A DNA stretch of 64,000 nt from Syngnathus acus (Eukaryota; Chordata; Actinopteri; Syngnathiformes; Syngnathidae), in assembly GCF_901709675.1 (NCBI RefSeq), contig NC_051100.1, positions 434,001 to 498,000 of the forward strand, written 5' to 3'. Both the position numbers and the translations under genes were made by a program. Under the pieces are notes generated by a model. It was given only the letters and a program-made list of their open reading frames with translations, did no database searches and had not been told where the DNA came from. Shown here in pieces: positions 1 through 14,485 of the stretch; positions within the stretch are counted from its first letter, which is position 1, and the number at the start of each line of letters is the position of its first letter.

Positions 1-334
1 ACACACATCTTAATCAACTCTTAATCCCTAGAATTAATTCTCTCCGCGTTTATGAATAATTCCCGCACTGATAGCTGCTGTCCGTGCAAATGTGAAGCGT
101 CTGCACAACGGACCACCAGATGGACCCGGCAATCTCCCCAAAAATGAGAGGATTTTTACATCCTTTATTATCTTTTATTACTATTATCATCATCATCCTC
201 AGATCTATACTTAATAATGAGAACTGTGTTACCGGGATACTGCTTATGCTAATCTGCACAGCCACTGCAAATGGAATATTCAGCCAGTCAAACATGCCTG
301 CAGCATCAAAACAAATTCACTAATAATAATTATT

Positions 335-372
<38 letters not shown>

Positions 373-387
373 CATGGTAATATATAC

Positions 388-421
<34 letters not shown>

Positions 422-867
422 CATTAATAACCTCCCAAGTGACTTGCACATTTGAGTTCGTTCTTAGATCACACACCCTATTAGCCTATGTGGCAGCTTG
501 TTGGTCATTAGCAGGGGGGGGGGGGGGGTGTAGAAGGATCTTGATTTTGGAAATATTGTCAAGTGGCACCCCTGTTGTGTGTGGAGGCAGGAATGATGGA
601 AGGGAGGGAGGGGGCGTCAGGGTGCTGACACCTAGTTCTGGACAAAATGACTGCCTGCCTGCCTCCCTCCCTTGCAGCACCCAAAGGCCCTGCCTGCCTG
701 CCTGCATGCCAAGCCGCTGGGCCTCTCAGCACCACATTGACACCAGTCTGTCTGGCCATCCATCACTGTCAGACATATATCACCCTTCTGGATTGTCTTA
801 CCATCGTATTCCAGACCAAAAAAAAAAATAGACCTTGCTCAGTCGCAAATGGGCCTGCTGCATTTCT

Positions 868-1047
868 GCCTGCCTGGCTGCCTGGCTGCCTGCGTGGTTG
901 CCTGCGTGGTTGCCTGCGTGTCTGCCTGCGTGTCTGCCTGCGTGGCTGCCTACGTGGCTGCCTGCGGGGCTGCCTGCGTGGCTGCCTGCGTGGCTGCCTG
1001 CGTGGCTGCCCGCCCGCCCGCCCGCCCGACTGACTGACTGACTGACT
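868..1047. repeat. Degenerate CTGCCTGCGTGG tandem array
   Basis: A roughly 12-bp unit (CTGCCTGCGTGG and variants) is repeated, ending in CCCG and GACT runs. It is the reverse complement of the CAGCCACGCAGG motif that punctuates the GGCA arrays at 2405 and 31704. The open frames across it (Leu-Pro-Ala-Trp or Arg-Gln-Pro-Arg runs) are artefacts of the repeat. Confidence 0.85.
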
Positions 1048-2261
1048 CCACCAAAAGGGACTCATTTGTGGACTCAAGCTTTAGTTTGGTCACAGAGGAC
1101 GTACTCAAAGCAAGGAAGCTCATCTGAGGACTTTAAATTTTGTTAGCCTTTTTCCACTTGGTTCATGTGATGGGAACCAGCTGCATCTTTCATTAGGGTT
1201 ACACTGTTAGTATGCTAATGAATGATACTTTAAAGGACATGAATATGATCATTTGCATCCATTATTTACAATTGGAGTATAGTGACCTCCAAATCAACTT
1301 TAACCTCCAAATTGTCTATCAGTGTCAATAATCCAAGGCAGTGCGCTTACAAAGATCAGCTCTCTCGACGAGGAGTTTATGACCTTATGTATAAAGCCCC
1401 GAATGTTCTTTCCCAAGAAAGGACTTTTAGCCCAGGGCTTTGAAAAGCAAATGTTGAGGTGAAAGGCAATGATCATTCTCACGGACACTCAATGGAAAAC
1501 AGATGCAATTGACTGGCATCCAAATCTCCACTTTATGTTTGCCTGCACTCTTTCACATTTCAGACCTATTATTGTACAGTAGTCTGTGGAAATGATATAG
1601 CAAAGTATTACCATGAGTTGGTGTTAATGTATGATGGATGTGATCGTATTGTCCGCTCGCTTTTGCCTTCAAATGGTTTTTCTCCCATTTGGTGACAATC
1701 TATCAGCGGTCGCATCAAAATGATTTCGACGCAGATGGAATAAGAGTCTTTCAAGACTTGTTTTTTGCTTCGGTAAAGACACGTTAAGTCTGAAAGCATA
1801 TCGCTGAGGGAAATATAAATGATGTCAGGCTGAGAGATGACAGAGCCTCATGTTATGATACAACATTGTGAAAATATGGTTTCATAACTTCTCATATATG
1901 CATCAGCAAGGATGCAGACGTTTCATTCAAGTGTCTCCAACATAAGATTATTGTCCTGTGGACATGTTGGATCGTCATTCCAAAATGAACTTTGTCACGT
2001 GAATTTGCATGTAAAACGTAAAGCCCTTTGGAAGCTGCTTGTTCACAATCATGTCGTATCGGATTTCTTTGAAAAACAACAATTAACAACAAGTTCCAAG
2101 CAATAACTGGGGCCAAATGTTCCAATTTGTTGCACGCTTGAAAATGTTTTCATTAATGCAGGATAAAGCCCTTGAGTTGCCACATCTCATTTGCAAGGCG
2201 TATGGGGGTCCCCCACAACCGGATACGCGTGAAAGTCTGTTCAGGTCTAAACATAGGGAGA

Positions 2262-2294
2262 GGTGGAGGGAGGGAGGGAGGGAGGGAGGGAGGG
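2262..2294. repeat. GGGA microsatellite
   Basis: Tandem GGGA units, about seven copies, in the pitx3 upstream flank. Confidence 0.9.
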
Positions 2295-2404
2295 CCATCC
2301 GGTTAGAATGTAAAGGATACATATTGTGGAATGATGTTCAAAGGGTGCTGAGCCATGGAGTATCTATAGCGCTGATCCTGAGTTGATCCTCCTTGAATGA
2401 GAGG

Positions 2405-2426
2405 AGGAGGGCGGCAGGCAGGCAGG

Positions 2427-2521
<95 letters not shown>

Positions 2522-2526
2522 CCACG

Positions 2527-2557
<31 letters not shown>

Positions 2558-2562
2558 CCACG

Positions 2563-2605
<43 letters not shown>

Positions 2606-2655
2606 CCACGCAGGCAGGCAGGCAGCCACGCAGGCAGGCAGGCAGGGAGGGAGGG
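2405..2655. repeat. GGCA array with CCACGCAGG interruptions
   Basis: About 250 bp of (GGCA)n, broken at irregular intervals by CAGCCACGCAGG. All six frames stay open because the unit contains no stop codon, giving false Ala-Gly-Arg-Gln or Cys-Leu-Pro-Ala proteins. Confidence 0.95.
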
Positions 2656-3440
2656 CTCACCCTCACCACTTGTTAGGGATCTTAAAAGCGCTTGACGCAA
2701 GCTTTTATAGCTTCAAATGGCTTGATATTTTCACATGATGTGATGCTTATGGCTAAGACGCACAACAATTCTGAACCATAAGTTCTGCTGCACACCAGCA
2801 GAGCTAGGTGAAGCTGAGCGAGCGAGCGCCATGCATGCGTGGAGACAAATACACTTCAGCCTTTCCTGAAAATCGAAATGTGCTACTTCTAAGTATGAAA
2901 GCTGTAACAGCAGCAACACTCGTCGCCGCATGGAGGATGCCCGGATCCAAATGTCTCGTAAATGCAATCTCAAAACATGCAAGAATGGCTAAAGAATGGA
3001 TTATCACCTTTCAAAAGCTTGAATGACTTCCTGGGGAAAGGCTAGCAAATATTGCCTAAATGATGACACAAGGTTGAATTTAGGTGAACTCCCCCCACCG
3101 CCTGCCCGCCCATGTACTGTCAAGATTTAGTGTCGTCTTACAAAAAGGTATGCGGCATTCCACACTTTGCACTCCAGACATCACACGTTACACTTCATAT
3201 TCCAACATATTTTCTACCCATACCACCCAAAGCCTTCGGATTCGAGGTGTTAACTGCTCTGCAGTAAATAAAATAAACCGTTTGCTATTTTGGGGCCTCG
3301 TCTCATCAGCTTGCCACTTGGCCTGCAAATGCAACAGCAATAAATATTGCTTTTCCTCTCGAGCCTAAAATAGCCATTTTATGGCAGGCCTCGATCAGCT
3401 CACAAAGTGGGAGTGGAAAATGGAACATCACGAATGGCTC

Positions 3441-3745
3441 CAGGTCAATTCCACTTCAACATATAATAATAATAATAATAATAATAATGAGAGTGATGAT
3501 GATAACGATGATAATAATAATAACAAAAATGACGACAACAATATGATAATTATAATAATGAAAGTGATAATAATGAGGATAACAATAATAAGGTCAATTC
3601 AACTTCAACATATAATAATAATGAGAGTGATGATAACGATGATAATAATAATAACAACAATGACGACAACAATATAATAATTATAATAATAATAAAAGTG
3701 ATAATAATGAGGATAACAATAATAATAGTAATAAGGAGGATAATA
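3441..3745. repeat. Tandem duplication of an AAT-rich block, about 150 bp per unit
   Basis: Two consecutive copies share the order: a CAATTC-ACTTCAACATATAAT start, an AAT run, a GATGATAACGATG segment, a GACGACAACAATAT segment, and a GATAATAATGAGGAT end. The first copy spans about 3441-3590 and the second about 3591-3745. The second has a shorter AAT run. Open frames here (Asn/Asp- or Ile/Leu-rich) are compositional. Confidence 0.8.
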
Positions 3746-4096
3746 ATAATAATCGAGGAGGATAATAGAATATATTTAATGAATATTAAAAGAAGAACAA
3801 TGAATGAATGAACAAATTGCAATTTTCTGCATTGAACTTTGGAATCTTTTTAACAAACATTTGTGTTTTCACGCGTTGTCCAATGAGGTTGTTAATAAGC
3901 AATTCGTTTAATGGCTGCATAAAAATCGGAATATGAAAAATTGCGACAGATAGTGGACCTTGGTGATCTGAGAGAGTGAGAGAGAGAGAGCGAGAGAGAG
4001 AGAGAAAAAGAAAAAAACCCAAAAGCATCTGTTCGTTTTGTCAGCGATCAGCGCTGAACGTGTCTTTTGCTTCTCCGATGCGTGCAGAGCCTGGTT

Positions 4097-8444
<4,348 letters not shown>

Positions 8445-9199
8445 GCTCCCGCTCTCGGTCTTGGACTGTCCCGCTTGGGTTCCATCTCTAAAGTGCCGGA
8501 TGTGTCGCAGACTGAAGCCAATAGGGCAGGCAATTACGCCAAACCGATACGAGAAATAACGGAAACGCCCGTGATGGACCAGCCTGGCGCAAAGGAACAC
8601 TTTGCCGACTGACCAACTGCAACTACATTTCAAGGAGGAAAAAAAAACAACAACAACAAAATATCCCAAAACGTCATTTTCTAAATTGCATGATTAGTTG
8701 ATTAAGTCAGCACGGGCCAATGAGACAGAAAAGCTTCAACATCAGGAAGCTGCGGTTTCCATGTTGGAAAAACCTGGGCTGTACATAACAGACTCTTTTC
8801 AGTTTTGTAATATGGGACAAAATAGGATATGAAAACAGATGTAGTACTTTAAGAATGGAAAAAAGAAGCATGCTCCTCAAACGCAAAGCTCCAGGCTTGA
8901 CCTCCTTTGGGAAAATGAATACTTGTGTTGTGAATTCCGTTCCCCCCGGGAAGGTCACAGGTCAAAGGCCAATTTCGGTAAGCCAGAGGAGGGCAGTGCT
9001 GGATTACAAAAATATCCAGCTTGATGCAACAAGTAGGAATATCATCAACCTTTTCACCATGAAAAAGCCATTGCTTAGATTGAGTTGTGTGCTGTTCTAC
9101 AAAGCGAGTATGTGAAAGTCAAATAGATGTAAGAGTGCAGTTGTTATAAGAAAAAAGATGTTTTTTTCCCCCTGATGTAGCCTGCTTTGTCTCATTAAA
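8445..9199 (+). terminator. pitx3: pitx3 3' UTR and probable polyadenylation signal
   Basis: About 750 bp follow the TGA stop without a plausible exon. ATTAAA at 9194-9199 is a common variant signal and the best candidate 3' end. A GA microsatellite begins 43 bp later. Confidence 0.5.
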
Positions 9200-9233
9200 G
9201 AACAAATGAAAAGAACAGTTTTTAAAAATATAC

Positions 9234-9241
<8 letters not shown>

Positions 9242-9282
<41 letters not shown>
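9242..9282. repeat. GA microsatellite
   Basis: About 20 uninterrupted GA dinucleotides just after the likely pitx3 3' end. Confidence 0.95.
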
Positions 9283-9285
<3 letters not shown>

Positions 9286-9640
9286 TACACTTCACTCAAA
9301 TATTGCTACATGTTAATTGGTATGCTTTATGTATTTGACTACTACTAATACAACAATTGACATTTTCTTTATACGTATCTCTTTAGCTAGCAAATGAAAA
9401 ACAAATACAGTTGATCTTGTCACTTTTGCCAAGTTCCTACATCTGGACGAATATGTTCTCTAAAATGAGTGATTTGAGATGACTAGAGTCGTGAGTAAAT
9501 TTGAACATTTGGGGTGTCATCTTTTTAAATTGTTATTTTTCATACTCCAGTGTCAAAAGAGTTAGTAAAGCAACATAAACAGTATGCAACACAGTCGGAA
9601 CATTGCTGAGGACTGAAATGAACAAGGTTGAATGCAAAGG

Positions 9641-9759
9641 TGAGTGAGTGAGTGAGTGAGTGAGTGAGTGAGTGAGTGAGTGAGTGAGTGAGTGAGTGAG
9701 TGAGTGAGTGAGTGAGTGAGTGAGTGAGTGAGTGAGTGAGTGAGTGAGTGAGTGAGTGA
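9641..9759. repeat. TGAG microsatellite, about 29 units
   Basis: A long pure TGAG array. Reverse-strand frames read Ser-Leu-Thr-His repeats, which are not protein. Confidence 0.97.
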
Positions 9760-12503
9760 CTTTTCATTCATTTCGCTCGTTCTGTTCAGGATCATGGTAC
9801 AAAAGCCGGGAATTGAGAACTCCTCCACATATCATATCATAGCAATCCTGAGACATCTGATCCTATATTTCATACATTTCCGGCATGGTAGAAATCAATC
9901 AATCAATCAACCAACCAATCAACCAGTGCACTGACCTACTGAATGTGAATTTCTGTTCCGAAATTAAGGATAAATTGGCATTCAGATGAATGTAAAAAAA
10001 AAACCCACTCATTCATCTTTTAAGGTAGTATGGATTTAAGCATTGAACACTAGACATCTCGATCTATATCGCAAGAAATAGATTGGAGCCAATTACAAAC
10101 ACATATCACAGCCATGATGACAACATCATGGAAACTTGTTCCCACATCCATGGACAATGGTGATGGACGAGAGAAAGAGACATACAGTGGATGTTGTTGA
10201 CTCATGCTTGACCTCCACTCCACAACAAAGCAGGAATGGACAGAGGCCAGCCACGGCTGTCACATACGTAAGGGGAGCGACAAACGAGGGCTTGGTTAGC
10301 AGCTCATCCATCAGCTCCTGCAGCTGTTTCTTGCTCAGACATTTCACCACTTCAATGTCATTTCCACGTCAACTCTACAATGTCACGTTCACAACTTCAG
10401 ACGACGGACGGACCACTAGAAAGGAGCGTGCAATTCCTCATATCTCTTACTTAGCACGCTTGCCGTTTACGATGTCCATCATGAGGAAACATTTGAAGTA
10501 ATAACAAACTTACTGTTCCAGACTCAAGACCAACATGTAAAGGCTTTATGAATCCCATCTTATTGTATCAGACTCAAAGGAAGGCAGTGAGTAGTTTTGT
10601 GCATGTTGATCCGGGGAGTCCCCCCAGACTTCATTTAGCATGCTCCAAACATTTTTCTGCCATTGGTCAAATGAAAGGTTTGCCGTATCTTCATTTCAAA
10701 TGATTTATAAATAAGTCAAACTGTACACGACGTAGTACATCGTAGTATTTTGAAAGCGAGCCAGACAACATCATGTCAGCACCAAGGCGACGACTTCGAA
10801 CGGAGATGTTTTCCTGCAACTGGATCTCATGTAAGCCTCTTGGGGCATATCAAGGACGGGATCGCTTTTCATAAGTCACAACGAGAAGGGGCTGCTACAG
10901 CGCAGCTGACTTTTTCATGATTGGAAGGGCACACTTGCTTGGGCGGGCGCTTTGCTAACCTCATGAGAAAGATGATGGATTGGACTCATACGGTAATGGT
11001 AAAAGGATCAACCCTGTTTGTAGGATTAAACTTGATGAGAAATGTTTCCATCAGCGGATGTTTAGTTGCGGCTTGCTTGCTTGCTCATGATGTCGCTCCA
11101 TTCTAATTTGGGGGCTGTGGTACTGTCTATTTGCTCCATTTCCTCTCTCTCTCTCAGCGCAATTTTGACAGACAATGTCATTAGAATTCAAAATGAAAAG
11201 CCCTTCACAGTAATTGCTCGTGGAAATAATCGCGAGCGAGTCATTGTCTTAGTACTGTTTGTTCCGCTAGCGTAGGGGATCAGCACAAATTTCATGCCTT
11301 TCAAAGTTATTAACTAAACAAAGTGACTTTTATGAACTGTTTGTTCAATCTATTGAGTCTTGGTTATTTCAGGAGCTAGCAAAAAAATGGCAATGAGGAA
11401 AATTGCCATCCATATTTCAGTTGAATTGAGCCGGCCTCGGGCGGGCGGGCGTGTCGCCCGTAACCTTCATCATGCTATGTGAACGTTCAGCACTATTTGT
11501 TGTACGTTAGTACCAAAAGATAGGAACAGCTTTGGGTTGAAAATGGGTGGGCTTTAAAGGGTCCAAAAGGCTTAGTGCTCACTTTGATTTGATTGCCCAA
11601 GTTGATATTGCAGTGAGTTACTGCAGCTACCGATCCATGGACATGCTCAATCAACAGTGGCAGTGTTGCATACCTGTGCTAAGTGCTAGCGCCAGACCAA
11701 TCGTCCCAGTCAAACGTCTACGCACGTTCACTCCACTTTGACGGTTCTTTGTGCAATCTATTGTTAGGTCTTGGGGAGCACAAATGTCTCACCACTGCAG
11801 TAGTTTGTACTTCTTTATACTAGTTACGTTTTAGCGTTGACAATTGGTAGGGTTGAGAAAAAAGGTTGGAAATATGTTTGCCTTTCATTGAAAATGTGTC
11901 TGACTAATTGTGTTTAGCATTTTTCTGAAATCTATTCAGATCATATTTTGCTTCACTACTTGCTTGAAATGGAGCAATTATCACGACGAACACGACACCT
12001 TTGGAAGGAAAAGGGAAAAGAAAAAAGCTTTCACAATACAGGCCAGGCCATCACTCTCTTCCCCGCGCACGCACGCACGCACACAGCTTGTCTGTCTCCA
12101 AGCGAAGCCTGACACTACTAATTGGCAGCTATTTATCCAAGAGACGTGGGAGTGTTTTCACATGGGATGAAGCCAGCTCCAAATCTTGGCTGACTTTGTT
12201 GAGAGCACCATGCACAAGCTTTGGTCAAGATTGGCCCCTGCTGGCCTGTTTAGCCAACATGAGTCCCAAGCTGCTGACATTGCACTCGTCGTTTGGAACA
12301 TATTCGGTGCTCTTAACAATATAGTCGGTGGGCTTTTTCCCAGCTGGCTTTGGGCTTGGGCTTGGGCTTGGGGTGAACCAATTACAGGGCACAAATAAAC
12401 AACCATTGACACTTATGCCAAGGAGAGCAACTTTATAAAAACGTGGAGCTACTTTGCGGCCACTGATGATCCATCCTTTGTGTGCTCACAAATTTGTTAT
12501 TGA
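9760..12503. other. pitx3-pnlip spacer with unassigned exon-like stretches
   Basis: No gene could be confirmed. On the minus strand, 10265-10345 gives a protein-like stretch (VKCLSKKQLQELMDELLTK and on) bounded by a GTATGT donor. Upstream of it, about 10450-10500 reads KCFLMMDIVNGK next to a possible donor. On the plus strand, a TATAAATA box (about 10706) precedes an ATG at 10773 whose frame runs to a GTAAGC donor at 10831. I do not recognise either as a known family, and the rest looks unremarkable. Confidence 0.3.
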
Positions 12504-13015
12504 GCAAAGTCTGCTTTATTGTCAATTTCTTCACATGTCTGTCAAGACGTACAAAGAGATGGAAATGACGTTCCCACTATCCCACGGTGACAAGACATAG
12601 TACACAATATACATACAACACAAAAAGTCAAAACAAGAAGGCACAAACAATGAATAAATAAGAGTGGTGAATAAACAATAAACAAATAAGAGGAGCAAAA
12701 ATGGAGCAAGTGTGCATACAGCAGACAGTCAGAATCGAGCGCAAAAGTACAGGACGCTACGCAGCCGAGGGGGGAGAGAGAGACTTCAGGATCCTAACAG
12801 CCTGGAGTATGAAGCTGTTGGTGAGTGTGGTGGTGCGGGAGGGAGCGCAGGCTCCTGTACCTCCTCCCAGAGGGCAGAAGATCAAACAAAGAGTGAGCGG
12901 GGTGACTCACGTCACTCACAATCGTGGTCGTGAGACGGGAGGTGTAAATGTCCTGCAGGGAGGGGAGTGACGCACCAATAATGATGCTGAGCGATGGGTC
13001 GTCAAATGGGGGATC
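12504..13015 (-). mobile_element. 3' part of a non-LTR retrotransposon, degraded
   Basis: It begins with the inverted tail (CAAAGTCTGCTTTATTGTCA), which is also found at 51482-51594 (opposite orientation) and 54887-54972. After the shared 90-bp tail comes about 400 bp of the GC-rich 3' region typical of fish LINE copies (CTCCTGTACCTCCTCCCAGA, ... GGTGTAAATGTCCTGCAGGG). The family is assigned from memory of fish repeats as Rex1- or L2-like, so the name is tentative. No intact reading frame remains. Confidence 0.7.
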
Positions 13016-13460
13016 CTGCGGGAACTTTGCATGTTCTTCACATGCCAGCGCGGGTAACTTTCTTCAGTGTTCCTCCAACGTTCCACAAACATGCACGGTA
13101 GCTTGAGTGAACACTCGAAATTGTCCATACAGGTAGGATTGCGAGTGTGAAGATGCGCGTGATTGCGTCTACCAGATTGGAGTACTCGTTCAGTCGTGGC
13201 TTTTCTTCATTGGTTTTTGGTGAAATGAACAAACGATGGTATTGTCCTACTCCAAACACTTTTCATTCTATAACAGTTTCAAACGTGAGAGTTCTGTCAA
13301 ATTGACAGGATTTTGCACATTCTCTGTGGTTGTTATGCTCGGTCGGGGGTTGAGTGCAGGTTTGTCCAGTCCATACTGATTCGCGTGACCCAAGGGTGAA
13401 GGCCGGAACATGCATGAAGCTCACGAGCCATGTGCATGTGTGTGTTTACCACGTTTTTGC

Positions 13461-13563
13461 CATCTGCCCATTTCCCACGAGCTCAGGACTGAATGCATTT
13501 GCCTGCTGCACTATTTAAAGCAGCCCGCCCAGAGTGAAGACAGTCTTCTTGCCTGACCTGATG
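13461..13563 (+). promoter_or_regulatory. pnlip: pnlip promoter: PTF1-type site, TATA-like box and first exon
   Basis: CATCTG at 13461-13466 is followed after four bases by TTTCCCA at 13471-13477. This E-box plus RBPJ-type pair at one helical turn is how the PTF1 complex binds acinar-cell promoters. A TATTTAAA box lies at 13512-13519, so transcription should begin near 13541. A short first exon would end at the ATG|GTAGGT donor (13563/13564). If used, it adds one Met before the ATG at 13648. The site assignment rests on motif match alone. Confidence 0.65.
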
Positions 13564-13647
13564 GTAGGTAAATCAAGTCCATCCTTTTGCATTGGCTTGT
13601 GCTTGTTAGTCTTATTTAGGACTAAGAATTGAATTGATTTTCAACAG

Positions 13648-14439
13648 ATGTCACCAATGTGGACTTTATGTCTGTTGTGCCTCTTTGCCGGTGCATCTTA
13701 CGGTAAGTCGGAAAGCGGAATGTTTGCGTCTACGCTTGAAATATGCTAGCTAGCTTGAAATATGCTAGCATGTACGGAAGGAAGGAAGTAAGTGCGTGCG
13801 TGCACGCATGTGTATCTGCTCCACCACACGTGTAGCCGCCGAGGTCTGTTTCGGTGAGCTGGGTTGCTTTAATGACCAGCCTCCATGGGGGGGAACCAGC
13901 CAAAGACCCGTCTCTGCCCTCCCGTGGTCTGCAGACAGGCTAGGCACCCGCTTCCTTCTCTTCACCCAGAGAAACCGATACTACCAGGCAAGAAGGAGGC
14001 GCTTGTAGTCTTGCGTCTTTTCAAACAGCTCTGGTGCTGCACCGGGGCTGGAGGAAGCTGGCTCAGCGGCACAAATCTACGCAGCCCCAGTGAAGCACCG
14101 TCGGCATACTTTTCCTCAGCATGATGGAGCAGTTTTCTTGAACCCTTCAGGAGATCAAGACTGACCCAAGCATCAAGGCGTCAAACTACGCTGGCACGAG
14201 AAAGACTCGATTCATCATTCCTGGTTATCTGCATAAAGATGATGAAGACTGGCCACAAAAGATGTGCAAGGTTGGAATACTAGATCAGTAGGAAGGAATA
14301 CTGATATGATACGATTGTATTGGCCACGACACTAGTATTGTCTTTGCAGTGGCACATGCTAATGCCTTTTGTGCAGACACGTTCAATACCCAAGCAAAAA
14401 TGAGTCATTGGAGATAGATACATATATATACATATATAT

Positions 14440-14485
<46 letters not shown>

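Larger units (their letters stand above)
1..4096. other. Upstream flank of pitx3, no gene recognised
   Basis: No open frame here has the composition or splice signals of a real exon. The stretch holds an AT dinucleotide tract (about 333-419), a G run (511-528), GGCA-type arrays and an AAT-rich tandem duplication, listed separately. Between the arrays, 1100-2100 and 2700-3400 are ordinary unique-looking sequence that could hold pitx3 regulatory DNA, but I see no diagnostic motif. An acceptor-like pyrimidine stretch ending in AG at about 4087, just before the pitx3 start codon, suggests an untranslated first exon further left that I could not locate. Confidence 0.5.

Noticed and set aside
2303-2738. 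Several overlapping long open frames (Ala-Gly-Arg-Gln or Cys-Leu-Pro-Ala repeats), likewise at 31601-32165 and 835-1077
   Set aside because: GGCA and CTGCGTGG arrays contain no stop codon in any frame; the proteins are pure repeat with no splice or family support.
9540-9828. Ser-Leu-Thr-His repeat proteins
   Set aside because: Produced by the TGAG microsatellite on the reverse strand.
10136-10501. 121-codon plus-strand frame
   Set aside because: Thr/Ser/Arg-rich with no homology I recognise; the minus strand of the same place looks more exon-like.
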